DNA of 64,000 nt from Enhygromyxa salina (lineage in GTDB: Bacteria > Myxococcota_A > Polyangia > Nannocystales > Nannocystaceae): NCBI RefSeq assembly GCF_002994635.1, contig NZ_PVNL01000076.1, forward strand, positions 1-64,000. The letters are read 5' to 3'. The first letter of the stretch is position 1. Each line of letters begins with the position of its first letter. The notes under the pieces are model-generated. The model ran no database searches. It was given only the letters and a program-made list of their open reading frames with translations, and was not told the DNA's origin. This document shows, one piece after another, positions 17,143-25,893 of the stretch. Both the position numbers and the translations under genes were made by a program.

Positions 17143-17862
17143 TCACTTCTTCTTCTTTTTCGGGGGGAAGATCACGTCGTGGCAGAACTTGTCCCACTTC
17201 TTCTTTTCTTTGGCGTCCTCGAGATCGGGGAAGGTCATCGGCGCGCCGATCTTGTTCGAGTAGTCCACGACCCGGTTCTCGGCGACCGTCCACAGCGCGT
17301 CTTGGCGCTTGATCTCGATCTCATCGTTGTCGTTGTAGGCGACCGGGTAGCCGTTCATGACCAGCTCATGAGCCTCGATGATGTTGCCGATGTACTTGGA
17401 CTTGGTGAGGATGTCCTGGCCCTGAGCGGCGAACAGTTTTTGCTGCCACGCGTCGACGACCGGATCGATGAAGGCCAGCTTGAACTGCTCCCACTGCTGC
17501 TGCTCGGGGCCGCCTGGTTCGGCTCCAAACGCCTTCTGGCCCTCTTCCTTCATCTTGTCGCGGAGACAGCGCAGCTCTTTCCAGTAGGTCTGCATGGTCT
17601 TCGCGTTGGCCTTGTCCCACTTGTAGAGGTGCTTCTCGCCCTCGGGATCCTTGCGATCCCAGGCAGCGAGCTCCTCGGCGGTTGGCTCGGGCAGCACCGA
17701 CGTCGGGATCTCTCGCTTCTCACGCGGCTCGGTGTCCTCGACCTTCGGCTCCTCGTCGGCCTTTTTCAGGGCATCGACGGCGCTCACGCCACCGTCGCAG
17801 GCGAACAGAGCCAGGGCGAGCGTCCCGGTGAGACCGATGGTGACCTTGGATCGAGTTCGCAT
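17143..17862 (-). CDS. Hypothetical lipoprotein, Lys-rich tail
   Basis: ATG 17862 gives a signal peptide with lipobox ALFAC, so the mature protein starts at Cys22; the frame continues upstream to 18063 without a convincing signal. The mature part is hydrophilic, mostly helical, rich in Glu, Lys and Trp, with no family I recognise. Residues about 75-225 contain several Trp and the phrase TYWKELRCLRDKMKEEGQ. The C-terminus is a run of lysines (PPKKKKK), which may bind nucleic acid or cell-wall polymers. It is transcribed divergently from the lysine-repeat peroxiredoxin gene, with about 150 bp between the two starts. Confidence 0.65.
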   Translation of the reverse strand: MRTRSKVTIGLTGTLALALFACDGGVSAVDALKKADEEPKVEDTEPREKREIPTSVLPEPTAEELAAWDRKDPEGEKHLYKWDKANAKTMQTYWKELRCLRDKMKEEGQKAFGAEPGGPEQQQWEQFKLAFIDPVVDAWQQKLFAAQGQDILTKSKYIGNIIEAHELVMNGYPVAYNDNDEIEIKRQDALWTVAENRVVDYSNKIGAPMTFPDLEDAKEKKKWDKFCHDVIFPPKKKKK

Positions 17863-18012
17863 GACGGCGCCACTGTAACGAGCCAAGCGAGACGCTGTAA
17901 AGCCGTAGATCGCGTCGAGACCCGCGAATCCTTCGGCGCGGGTGAGCCCCTCGAGATCCGGGCTTTCTTCGATGCTCCACCAACGCCTAGACTTGCCGCG
18001 GAGGATCCAACC

Positions 18013-19521
18013 ATGGCTACGCGCAAGAAGACAGGCAGCAAGAAGAAGGCTGCTGCCAAACAACAGACGTCCAAGAAGAAGTCGGCTTCCAAGAAGAAGT
18101 CGGCTTCCAAGAAGAAGTCGGCTTCCAAGAAGAAGTCGGCTTCCAAGAAGAAGTCGGCTTCCAAGAAGAAGTCGGCTTCCAAGAAGAAGCCCGCTTCCAA
18201 GAAGAAGTCGGCTTCCAAGAAGAAGTCGGCTTCCAAGAAGAAGCCCGCTTCCAAGAAGAAAGCCGCTTCCAAGAAGAAGGCCGCCGCCAAGAAGAAGCCC
18301 GCTTCCAAGAAGAAAGCCGCTTCCAAGAAGAAGGCCGCCGCCAAGAAGAAGCCCGCTTCCAAGAAGAAGGCCGCTTCCAAGAAGAAGGCTGCGTCCAAGA
18401 AGAAGCCTGCCGCCAAGAAGAAGGCCGCGTCCAAGAAGAAGGCCGCTTCCAAGAAGAAGGCTGCGTCCAAGAAGAAGCCTGCTGCCAAGAAAAAGGCCGC
18501 TTCCAAAAAACCTGCCGCCAAGAAAAAGGCCGCTTCCAAGAAAAAGGCCGCTTCCAAGAAAAAGGCCGCTTCCAAGAAGAAGGCCGCTTCCAAGAAGAAG
18601 GCTGCTGCCAAGAAGAAGCCTGCTTCCAAGAAGAAGCCTGCTGCCAAGAAGAAGGCCGCTTCCAAAAAACCTGCCGCCAAGAAAAAGACGACTTCCAAGA
18701 AGACGACTTCCAAGAAGACGGCGGCCAAGAAGACGGCTTCCAAGAAGACGGCTTCCAAGAAGACGGCTTCCAAGACCAACCCCGCTTCAACCCAGCCAGC
18801 CGCCGCGCAAGCGGAAGGCCCAGCGGAGGAGCGCAAGCAGAAGGCCGCGAAGCCTGAGGGCAGCACCGTCTCGCTCGAGGTCGGCGACACCGCGCCCGCG
18901 TTCGATCTGCCGGCCGACGCCGACACGCGCCACTCGACGAGCTCGCTCGCTGGGCGACGCTTCGTGCTGTACTTCTACCCGCGCGACAACACACCGGGCT
19001 GCACGACCGAGGCGATCGAGTTCACGGCGCTCGCCGATGAGTTCGCCCAGCTCGGCGTGGTGGTCCTGGGTGTGTCGACGGACAGCCTCGACTCCCACGG
19101 GAAGTTTCGTGCGAAGCACTCGCTCGGGATCGATCTGCTCGCCGACACCGACTACGCCGCATCGGTGGCGTACGGCGCGTGGGGTGAGAAGCTGCTGTAC
19201 GGCAAGCCGGTCGTCGGCATGATCCGCTCGACCTTCGTCGTCGGCCCCGACGGCAAGATCGAAGCCAAGTACCTGGTCCGCAAGGCCGCTGGCCACGCGG
19301 CCGCCGTGCTCGAGGATCTGCGGTCGCGGCTCGACGCGCCCGCAGACGACGCCCCCGTCGCCGTGACCCAGGCGGCGCCCGAGGACGACGAGGACGTGCT
19401 CGACGGTCCCCAGACTGACGAGGACGACGAGCCCGAGGCCGAGACGATCGACGAGATTCGGGAGAGCACCGAAGAGGGCGAGCACGACGACCAGGACGAG
19501 CTCGCCGACGACAGCGCCTGA
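18013..19521 (+). CDS. Histone H1-like (KKKAS)n tail fused to a BCP-type peroxiredoxin
   Basis: The start ATG 18013 lies right before the basic tail. Residues 2-256 are almost only Lys, Ala, Ser and Pro in pentapeptide units (KKKSA, KKKAA, KKKPA), like AlgP, bacterial histone H1-like proteins and eukaryotic H1 tails, which bind DNA. Residues about 283-430 form a bacterioferritin-comigratory/PrxQ peroxiredoxin: GDTAPAFDLP, then FYPRDNTPGCTTEA with the peroxidatic Cys330. The position five residues later, where PrxQ often has its resolving Cys, is Ile335, and no other Cys is present, so it should work as a 1-Cys enzyme. The tail of about 50 residues is strongly acidic. A DNA-localised peroxidase is the natural inference. 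Confidence 0.9.
   Translation: MATRKKTGSKKKAAAKQQTSKKKSASKKKSASKKKSASKKKSASKKKSASKKKSASKKKPASKKKSASKKKSASKKKPASKKKAASKKKAAAKKKPASKKKAASKKKAAAKKKPASKKKAASKKKAASKKKPAAKKKAASKKKAASKKKAASKKKPAAKKKAASKKPAAKKKAASKKKAASKKKAASKKKAASKKKAAAKKKPASKKKPAAKKKAASKKPAAKKKTTSKKTTSKKTAAKKTASKKTASKKTASKTNPASTQPAAAQAEGPAEERKQKAAKPEGSTVSLEVGDTAPAFDLPADADTRHSTSSLAGRRFVLYFYPRDNTPGCTTEAIEFTALADEFAQLGVVVLGVSTDSLDSHGKFRAKHSLGIDLLADTDYAASVAYGAWGEKLLYGKPVVGMIRSTFVVGPDGKIEAKYLVRKAAGHAAAVLEDLRSRLDAPADDAPVAVTQAAPEDDEDVLDGPQTDEDDEPEAETIDEIRESTEEGEHDDQDELADDSA
18061..18780 (+). repeat. 15-bp repeat array encoding (KKKAS)-type units
   Basis: About 48 units of 15 bp (consensus tccaagaagaaggct) run in frame. Variants with gcc for tcc and cct/ccc for gct give the Ala and Pro versions; near the end some units shorten to 12 bp (KKTAS/KKTTS). 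The early units are nearly identical, suggesting recent expansion. The opposite strand has long open frames over it that are artefacts. Confidence 0.9.
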
Positions 19522-19559
19522 CGTTGCGCTGCCCAAACGACAGCGGGTAGCTTCCTCGG

Positions 19560-20573
19560 ATGCGACCCGCTGTCTCCCTCGCGATCATGCTGGCGGTCGG
19601 CTGGCCGGCCGCGATCGCTGACGCGGGTCCGCCGATCGATTCGCCGCCCGCGGCTCCCGAACAACCACCGAGCCCCGACGCACCCAGCGACGGTCCACTA
19701 GATGGTCCGTTAATTTGGGACGAACCCGGCGGGTTCTGGCTGAGCGTCGAGCTCATCGGCCCGCGCGGCGCTCAGATCGACGCCGCCCGCTCGCTCGCTC
19801 AGCCACCCGTGATCGACGCGCTGCCCCGCGGTGGTTCGCCGCCACCCGGAGAGCTGGTCGGGCGAGTCGACACGCTCGAGCAGGCGCTCAGCTGGGTCGA
19901 CGCGAACAGCTTCGCCCCGCTGGTCGAGGGCGAGGCCGCCACGCCGATCCCGGGCGGCCACCTCTACCAAGATCACGAGCTGTTCTTGACCGCGCTGGTG
20001 GTCACCGTCGGCTCGACCTCCAGCACCCACACCTACCCGTGGCCGACGGCCGACGTGCTCCCGATCCCCCCGGGCGCGGCCTGGCAACCGGCCAGCTTGG
20101 CGGTCGCGCGCGCGCCCCTGTTCGCTGCCCCGGCCCCTCACCTGCCGCCCGCCAGTGAGCGCTATCAAGTCGTCAGCATCGATGACGCCGTGTGGCTGCT
20201 CGATAGCGTCGATCGCTGTGATGACGACGGGACGTGCCTGCGCTGGGCGCAGATCTTGGTCCGGCGCGGCGATCGATTCTTCGGCGGCTGGGTGCCCGCG
20301 ACCCAGGTGGTCCCCGACAGCGCCTGGGTCGGCGGGCCCGGTGAGCGACGCTTCGCCGTGCTGCTCAGCCATCGAACGCGCGCCGAGGCAGGCGTCGCGC
20401 TGATCGAGCAACGCGGAGACCGACGCGAGCCCGCCCTCGGGCTCCGTGCCGCGCACGCGGGCGCGGCCTGGCCCAGCGCGGTCGTCGAGGTCTTAGGCGA
20501 GGAGCTCGTGGCGCTGATCGGCGGTGAACCGGTGCTGACCCGACACATCGATCAGCTCGGGCCAGGCCTCTGA
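19560..20573 (+). CDS. Hypothetical secreted protein
   Basis: A signal peptide (MRPAVSLAIMLAVGWPAAIADAG) precedes a Pro/Asp-rich linker and about 280 residues without a family I recognise. A Trp-rich motif (FWLSVELIGPRG) opens the folded part, and the C-terminal half has short beta strands ('AVWLLDSVDRCDDDGTCLRW', 'RGDRFFGGWVPATQVV') that could be an SH3-like barrel. Two cysteines flank an acidic loop. It lies 38 bp after the peroxiredoxin gene on the same strand and may be co-transcribed. A strong inverted repeat follows its stop codon. Confidence 0.65.
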   Translation: MRPAVSLAIMLAVGWPAAIADAGPPIDSPPAAPEQPPSPDAPSDGPLDGPLIWDEPGGFWLSVELIGPRGAQIDAARSLAQPPVIDALPRGGSPPPGELVGRVDTLEQALSWVDANSFAPLVEGEAATPIPGGHLYQDHELFLTALVVTVGSTSSTHTYPWPTADVLPIPPGAAWQPASLAVARAPLFAAPAPHLPPASERYQVVSIDDAVWLLDSVDRCDDDGTCLRWAQILVRRGDRFFGGWVPATQVVPDSAWVGGPGERRFAVLLSHRTRAEAGVALIEQRGDRREPALGLRAAHAGAAWPSAVVEVLGEELVALIGGEPVLTRHIDQLGPGL

Positions 20574-20613
20574 CTGGTTTCAGCTTGGCCCAGCTCGACC
20601 CAGCTGAAACCAG
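20574..20613. terminator. Inverted repeat between convergent genes
   Basis: A perfect 11-bp inverted repeat (ctggtttcagc at 20574-20584 with gctgaaaccag at 20603-20613, 18-nt loop) begins directly after the stop of the upstream gene and sits before the stop of the convergent BamB-like gene. It is probably a bidirectional terminator, though no T-tract follows. Confidence 0.55.
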
Positions 20614-20623
20614 CTCGGCCCGG

Positions 20624-21922
20624 TCACTGCGACAGGCGCAGGGCGTACAGCTGACCGCGGTCGGAGCTGGCGTACACCCGGCCGAGCACCGGATCGAAGC
20701 TGGGCTGGCCCGAGCTTCCGCTGCCGTTGAACAGGTGGCCGAGCAGCTCGCCGCTGACGGTCGCGTAGGCCAGCAGGCCGACGTCGGAGTGGGCGATGAA
20801 CACGGTGGTCCCGACGACGAGCGGGGTTGCGAGCGAGCCGGGGTCGAGCTGCTGGTACCAGCGGACTCGACCGTCTGGCTCGAGCGCGTAGAGACCTTCG
20901 AGCGAGCTCGCGGCCAGGACCACGCCACCCGGGGCGGGGGCGAGGCTGCCGACCGCCCGGATCTTGGTGTTCCAGACCCGCGCGCCGTCGGCCTGCGCGA
21001 GCGCGAACACGCCGGACGCCTGGTTGGCGACCAGAACCTGACCGCGCTCGGGATCCAACACGGGCGTGGTGTCGACGTCGACGAACAAGCCCTCACCCTC
21101 GAGCGGCGCGAGCGACTCACTCCACTTCGGCGCGCCGCTCACGGCGTCGAGCGCCATGACCTTGCCGTCGGCGAACCCGGTGAACAGGACTCCACCTGCG
21201 CTGCTCGTGGGATCGAGCGGCGCCTGATAGGCCAGACCTGCGCGGCCGTAGACCGTGAAGTCCTTTTGAAACTCACCATCGTACTCCCAGACCCACTCAC
21301 CGCCGCGAAGATCGACGGTCAAGATCTGGTCGCGCGAATTGGCGAAGTGCACGACGCCGTCGCCGATCACCGCGGGGGTGCGAACCAGGCCGTTGGTGCG
21401 GTAGCGCCAGCGAACCTGCTGGGTGTCGAGATCCACGGCCACCATCGCGCCGTCGTCGGTCCCGGTCAGCAGCCAGTTGGCGCGCTCACCAGCAGCGGCC
21501 TCGTGGCCCACGCCCTGCTCGGGATCGACGACCGCCAGCACAGGCACGCTGCTGAGCCCACCGCCGATGTCGAGCTCCCACACGAATTCACCGACGCGAT
21601 CATCGAACGCGACGAGCATGCCGTCGCGGCTGCCCACGTAGACCAACCCGCGGCTGGGATCCGCGACCGCAGAGCCATACTCCTCGGTGCGGTAGCGGTA
21701 GTTCTCGGGGACCGTGAACTCGCTGACGAAGTCGACCGACCAGATCGAGCGAGCGCCGTCGCCCTCGGGCTCGTGGATGAGGATGGTCCGCTCGGCCGGG
21801 CCGCACGCCATCCCCAGAAAGCCAAGCGGGCCAAGCATGCCAAGCGTGCTCAGCAAGACCGAGCGCGCACGCTGGCCCGGCCTGGACCCACACTCACCCG
21901 TGCCGAGCTTGCCTGACATCAC
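20624..21922 (-). CDS. BamB-like PQQ-repeat beta-propeller lipoprotein
   Basis: A signal peptide with lipobox LGMAC anchors the protein. The mature part is a series of about seven PQQ-type blades with the recurring pattern 'G.v.AlD..tG...W' seen in GMLVAFDDRVGEFVWELD, GAMVAVDLDTQQVRWRYR, ILTVDLRGGEWVWEYD, KVMALDAVSGAPKWSE, VFALAQADGARVWNTK and LYALEPDGRVRWYQQ. BamB helps the BAM complex insert outer-membrane proteins. The 432-residue length is close to BamB. The gene immediately upstream on the same strand encodes a YfgM-like protein, as in the yfgM-bamB-der arrangement of enterobacteria, which supports the call. It lacks PQQ enzyme active-site residues. Confidence 0.8.
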   Translation of the reverse strand: MMSGKLGTGECGSRPGQRARSVLLSTLGMLGPLGFLGMACGPAERTILIHEPEGDGARSIWSVDFVSEFTVPENYRYRTEEYGSAVADPSRGLVYVGSRDGMLVAFDDRVGEFVWELDIGGGLSSVPVLAVVDPEQGVGHEAAAGERANWLLTGTDDGAMVAVDLDTQQVRWRYRTNGLVRTPAVIGDGVVHFANSRDQILTVDLRGGEWVWEYDGEFQKDFTVYGRAGLAYQAPLDPTSSAGGVLFTGFADGKVMALDAVSGAPKWSESLAPLEGEGLFVDVDTTPVLDPERGQVLVANQASGVFALAQADGARVWNTKIRAVGSLAPAPGGVVLAASSLEGLYALEPDGRVRWYQQLDPGSLATPLVVGTTVFIAHSDVGLLAYATVSGELLGHLFNGSGSSGQPSFDPVLGRVYASSDRGQLYALRLSQ

Positions 21923-21933
21923 GGGCCCTGATC

Positions 21934-22917
21934 CTACGGTGAGATCGGCGGGGCCGAAGCCGGCGCGGACAGCAAGGCGGCAAACTCTGGGTCGAGCGCC
22001 TCGAGTCGATCGCGCACCATGGGCGTGGCCAGCTCCTCTTTGGGGAATTCCTCGAGGTACTGCCTGTAGATCGCCAGGGCCTCGTCGGTGCGCTCGAGCG
22101 CCTCGAGCACCCGGCCCTGGTGGTACAGCGCCATCGGCCGGTAGTAGTCGCTGGGATAGGGCGCGATCGCCTGGAAGCTGGCGAGCGCGGCGTCGAGCTC
22201 CCCCTTGGCCTCGAACGCGTTGCCTTGGCCCTCGAGCGCGAGGAACCGAAGCGGGTGGTCCCGGCCTGCGTCGTCGAGAAACAACGCGTAGTCGGCCAGC
22301 GCAGCGTCGAAGTCACCCGCTTGCACAGCCTGGGCGGCGGCGACCAGCGTGGCGTTCTGCTCGACCTGGTCGCGACCCGAGCTCTTGGCCTCGGCCATGG
22401 CCGCCGCGATCGCGGCGGCGCGCTCGTCCTCGGTCGTGAAGATCGGCATTCGATACATCTGGAGCGAGTCGCCGAGCCGCTCCTGCTCTTCGGGTGGCAC
22501 CACCTGCCCGCGAACGATCGCAGCGGTCGCGGCTTGCAGGGTCCGCGCCGCCTCGGCGTCACCCTGCGCGCTGCGATTGGTGAGCATGACGCCCCCCCCG
22601 ATCACGAGCACCGCGATGACGATCGCGCCGAGCACCAACTTGGGAGTGTCGATGACCTGACGACTGGCTTTTCGAACGCCGCGCTGGAACGCGTCGTCCT
22701 CTTTCTCAGCCTTGACGTTGGCCTTGCGCTTGCGCCGGCTGCGGTTCCAGGTGGGCAGCTCGGCCCGCTCGCCCGGTGCCCGGTCCCCGTCTCCACCAGG
22801 ATCGCCACCAGAGTCCCCAGCAGGAGTGCCGCTGGGCTTGGCCTGGTCAGGACCGTCTGGATTGACCAGCTCATCCTTGCCCGGCGTCGCCGGCATGAAA
22901 TCGAGGTCGTCGCTCAC
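21934..22917 (-). CDS. YfgM-like membrane-anchored TPR protein
   Basis: I start at GTG 22917 (MSDDLDFMPAT); ATG 22896 is an alternative seven codons downstream. Residues 1-75 are cytoplasmic, acidic then basic (RSRRKRKANVKAEKED). One membrane helix follows (LVLGAIVIAVLVIGGGVML), then periplasmic tetratricopeptide-like repeats ('FDAALADYALFLDDAG', 'GELDAALASFQAIAPYP', 'ALERTDEALAIYRQYLEEFPK'). This is the topology of YfgM/TPR_21 proteins, which associate with SecYEG and periplasmic chaperones. It is followed 11 bp later by the BamB-like gene, as expected for that pair. The start of the outer-membrane-like gene on the opposite strand is 58 bp away. Confidence 0.75.
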   Translation of the reverse strand: MSDDLDFMPATPGKDELVNPDGPDQAKPSGTPAGDSGGDPGGDGDRAPGERAELPTWNRSRRKRKANVKAEKEDDAFQRGVRKASRQVIDTPKLVLGAIVIAVLVIGGGVMLTNRSAQGDAEAARTLQAATAAIVRGQVVPPEEQERLGDSLQMYRMPIFTTEDERAAAIAAAMAEAKSSGRDQVEQNATLVAAAQAVQAGDFDAALADYALFLDDAGRDHPLRFLALEGQGNAFEAKGELDAALASFQAIAPYPSDYYRPMALYHQGRVLEALERTDEALAIYRQYLEEFPKEELATPMVRDRLEALDPEFAALLSAPASAPPISP

Positions 22918-22975
22918 GGCTGGCCTATCTACAAGACCGCTCGACGCCTGTCCACCCGCGCGCCGCCAAACCGCT

Positions 22976-23836
22976 ATGCTGAGGCCCGTGAGCGGCCAGC
23001 AACGCAGCGATCGCGTGGCGCGTGAGGGCCCGATCGCCCTCGGATTGCTGTTGTGTCTGGGCGCCTGGGCGCCGCCGACGGGGAGCCAAACCGAGGCGCC
23101 CGTTCCGCCCGCGGAGGCCGGCGACGAGTTCGGACAGGTCCCGCGCGATCCCGACGACGCCAGCTTCATGTCGCCTCCGAACAACCAACTCGGGCAGTGG
23201 AGCGCGGGTCGGGACCGGCCGATCACGCGCGGCTTCGACGACGATCACCGGGTCCAGCTCACCGCCGTTCCCACCTACGCGGCGTTCCGGGTGCCGTTCA
23301 TCGGACGCGGGTCCACGCCGTTGCGCGGCGGCGGCGTCGGCCTCGAGCTCGACATCCGCATGCTTCGTTGGCTGTTCCTGCGAGTCCACGCCAGCCACAC
23401 CGTGCACCCCGTGTTCGAAGAGACCGGCTTCGACGCGGACGCCAACGAGGTCGTGCTGTTCGCCAACGGCGGCCTGGTCCACGCGACCAACACCGGGGGC
23501 TCGATCGTCTACGCCCTCGACATCGGTCGGTTCGTCCCGCGCGTCGACGTCGGCGCCGGGCTGTTGTTCGTGCGCAGCCCGACCGCGGCGCAGCCAGGCC
23601 AGTGGGGCGCCGAGTGTCGTCAAGGTGGCGTGTGCGACCTGGGCCTGAGCTGCAGCGCCGACGACCTGTGCACACCGACCCCCGCCCCCGAGCTCCACGC
23701 GGGCATCGGTCTGGACGTCCTGCTCGGTCAGCGCTGGGCGGTCGGGCTCTCGCTCCGCTACTACGCCCTGCTCCAGGCCCTCGCCCAGCTACCCGTCTAC
23801 GTCCACGGCAGCGTCCGCCTGTCCGTCCGCTTCTGA
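22976..23836 (+). CDS. Predicted outer-membrane beta-barrel protein
   Basis: The product (286 residues from ATG 22976; GTG 22988 with a nearby GAGG is an alternative) has a signal peptide ending near PPTGSQT and a series of amphipathic strands (VQLTAVPTYAAFRVPF, GVGLELDIRMLRWLFLRVHASH, VDVGAGLLFVRS, VGLSLRYYAL) ending with SVRLSVRF, a typical barrel C-terminus with a final aromatic residue. A Cys-rich loop (C-x3-GG-x-C-x4-LSC-x5-LC) interrupts the barrel and probably forms disulfides outside or in the periplasm; such knots are frequent in myxobacterial envelope proteins. Function unknown. Confidence 0.7.
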   Translation: MLRPVSGQQRSDRVAREGPIALGLLLCLGAWAPPTGSQTEAPVPPAEAGDEFGQVPRDPDDASFMSPPNNQLGQWSAGRDRPITRGFDDDHRVQLTAVPTYAAFRVPFIGRGSTPLRGGGVGLELDIRMLRWLFLRVHASHTVHPVFEETGFDADANEVVLFANGGLVHATNTGGSIVYALDIGRFVPRVDVGAGLLFVRSPTAAQPGQWGAECRQGGVCDLGLSCSADDLCTPTPAPELHAGIGLDVLLGQRWAVGLSLRYYALLQALAQLPVYVHGSVRLSVRF

Positions 23837-23842
23837 CTGTTA

Positions 23843-23888
23843 AAAAGACGAGCCCCCTCGAGGAGGGGGCTGAGGGGGCTCGACTTTT
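23843..23888. terminator. Strong bidirectional rho-independent terminator
   Basis: An 11-bp GC-rich stem (cgagccccctc at 23849-23859 pairing with gagggggctcg at 23872-23882) extends with one mismatch into aaaag/ctttt on each side, giving a T-run in both directions. It lies between the stops of two convergent genes. A competing shorter stem (23851-23858 with 23864-23871) is also possible. Confidence 0.85.
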
Positions 23889-23897
23889 CGCAGCACC

Positions 23898-25610
23898 CTA
23901 GCCGCCGATGCCGGGGCAGGTGACGTCGGGGAAGTCGGCGAGCGAGCAGGTCGCCGAGATCGAGGTGCCACCCGTGGCGGGGAAGCCGGGGCGCCGGGCG
24001 ATCTTGAACTCCAGGTTGAAGTTCTCGTCCATGCAGTACTCGGACATGTCGTCGCCGACCGAGCCGGTCGACATCGAGTCGTCGGTGAGCAGCGCGTAGC
24101 AGACGTTCACGCCCGTGCCGGGCATGGAGTAATCGCCGTTGCCGTCGAGCACGTAGCCAGCAGCGTCGCGCTCGCACTCCTGGATCTTGACGGTGTTGTC
24201 GTTGCCGGGCGGGTCTTCCTCGACCGTGCACTCGGGATCGACGATCTCCGTGGAGGCGTCGGTGTCCTTGACGCACTTGGTGTAGCAGGCCGGCTGGATC
24301 TGGTCGCGGATGCGCTGCGCGATCGCTTCCATGGCGAACGAGTAGTCCTGCTGGCAGATCGAGAACATGTTGCCAGGCGTGAACTCTTCGACGAGATCAC
24401 GCAAGCGCACGGGCGGGACCGCCTGCACGGGCTCGGCCGGGTTGATCGGGTTGGGCGCCTCGCAGCCGGGCCCGATGCCGAAGCTGCTCTGGAACATGGG
24501 GTTGGTGCCGCTGACGTCGCCGTAGAAGGGCGTGCCGTCCGACGCCACGCCGCCGATCAACGCGACGATGACCTCTTGCTCGGCGTTGAGCTCCTGCTTC
24601 TCCTTCTCGAGGCCGTCGAGCAAGCCGATGTAGCGGCTCATTGGATGCAGCACCGCGTCTTTGTTGTCGACGCCGATGTTGCCGTCGACGTCCTTGTTGA
24701 CGGCGTTGCACGCGTCGTAGTTGCTGGGGTCACCCTCGCAGTCCACGCCCGCGTTCCAGCACACGGCCGAGGTCGGGAACGCGGCGGCTGGATCCGACCA
24801 GAACACGCGGTTGCCGTCTTGCTCGAAGATCTCGGCGAAGCTCTTGTTGTACGAGCAGTCGGCCTCGTCGGTCACGAACACGACCGCCAAGATCGCGCTG
24901 GCGCGCAGGAACCCGTAGCTGCCGACCTCCTCGGCGTTCTGGGCCCGGATCAGCGCGAGGTACATCGACTCGAGCTGCGACTCGAACCCGCAGCCGTTGA
25001 TGCCCTGCGGGCCGAAGCACTTGAACGCCTCTTCGGTGTCCGTGGAGTCCGGGATGTTCTTCTTGCCCTCGATGTTCTCGAGCCACTTTCGCGGCTTGGG
25101 CGTGCTGTCGTAGTCGGTCGTGCTCGGCAAGACCTCGAGCGCGGTCGCGTCGAGGGTGCAGATGTCGTTGCAGGCGAGATCGGTGACGTCGGTCTCACCG
25201 TTGTTGAAGATGAAGTCGCCGATTCGCGCCTTGCACGAGCTCAGCACCAGGTTGCCGGCCTCGGGCGTGGTCGTGCCGGGCGGACACCAGGGGTTGCCGT
25301 TGTCGGAGGTGGTGATGCCGAGCCGGTAGTTGGCCTCGACGTCGTCGGCCTCGAGCACCTGGATGAACGATCCGAAGTTGTTGGCGAGGATCGCCTGCTC
25401 TTCACCCATCGACCCGGAGTTGTCGATCACGAACAGGATGTCGACGTCTTTGTTGACGGTGAGCTGCAGCTGATCCTCGACCTCGGATCCCTTCTCGAGT
25501 TCGACGGGCTTGAGCGGATGGTTGAGGCAGCCGCTGGTCATGGTCATGGTCATGGCCACGGCGCAGCCGGCGAGTAGAGTGAACTTGGTTCCAAGCTTGA
25601 GGGGCGACAT
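23898..25610 (-). CDS. von Willebrand factor A domain lipoprotein
   Basis: The 570-residue product has a signal peptide with lipobox MTSGC. The VWA domain begins at about residue 55 with DVDILFVIDNSGSMGEEQ, a perfect MIDAS Asp-x-Ser-x-Ser; the next strands (NYRLGITTSDN, AVVFVTDEADCSYN) carry the other metal ligands. It has about 20 cysteines, many in the long loops, so several disulfides are likely in a periplasmic or surface location. The class is common in myxobacterial secretomes and binds proteins through the metal site. AGGAG lies 9 nt before the ATG. It sits between der and the yfgM-bamB pair, probably as an insertion. Confidence 0.85.
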   Translation of the reverse strand: MSPLKLGTKFTLLAGCAVAMTMTMTSGCLNHPLKPVELEKGSEVEDQLQLTVNKDVDILFVIDNSGSMGEEQAILANNFGSFIQVLEADDVEANYRLGITTSDNGNPWCPPGTTTPEAGNLVLSSCKARIGDFIFNNGETDVTDLACNDICTLDATALEVLPSTTDYDSTPKPRKWLENIEGKKNIPDSTDTEEAFKCFGPQGINGCGFESQLESMYLALIRAQNAEEVGSYGFLRASAILAVVFVTDEADCSYNKSFAEIFEQDGNRVFWSDPAAAFPTSAVCWNAGVDCEGDPSNYDACNAVNKDVDGNIGVDNKDAVLHPMSRYIGLLDGLEKEKQELNAEQEVIVALIGGVASDGTPFYGDVSGTNPMFQSSFGIGPGCEAPNPINPAEPVQAVPPVRLRDLVEEFTPGNMFSICQQDYSFAMEAIAQRIRDQIQPACYTKCVKDTDASTEIVDPECTVEEDPPGNDNTVKIQECERDAAGYVLDGNGDYSMPGTGVNVCYALLTDDSMSTGSVGDDMSEYCMDENFNLEFKIARRPGFPATGGTSISATCSLADFPDVTCPGIGG

Positions 25611-25659
25611 GAGCTGGTCTCCTGCTCCGACAATGCAGATCGGGGGGCGGGCTAGGGCA

Positions 25660-25689
25660 TTAATACCCTCCCGCCTTCATTTATGGCAA
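25660..25689 (-). promoter_or_regulatory. Possible sigma-70-type promoter of the VWA lipoprotein gene
   Basis: On the minus strand TTGCCA (25689-25684) and TATTAA (25665-25660) are separated by 18 bp, in the most AT-rich part of the gap, about 50 bp before the start codon at 25610. The -10 match is modest. Confidence 0.4.
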
Positions 25690-25893
25690 GGTTGAAGCTG
25701 CATGTTCTCAGGTGACGTGGCCCAAGCCAAGGGCCCACCTGACAGCTCCACGTCAACAGAGTTGGCACACTCGGCTCGATCGCCGGCTCAACGGGTCTAG
25801 CACCCACATCTCGCAATGTGCGCAGCTGCGATCGAGCCGGGCTCGCGGCCGCTCGGATCCGCTGCGGCCGGGGTCGGTGCCGGAAAACGCGGG

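Noticed and set aside
17784..18926. A minus-strand frame giving (FFLEAA)n hydrophobic repeats
   Set aside because: It is the reverse reading of the Lys-repeat array; no start context and an implausible composition.
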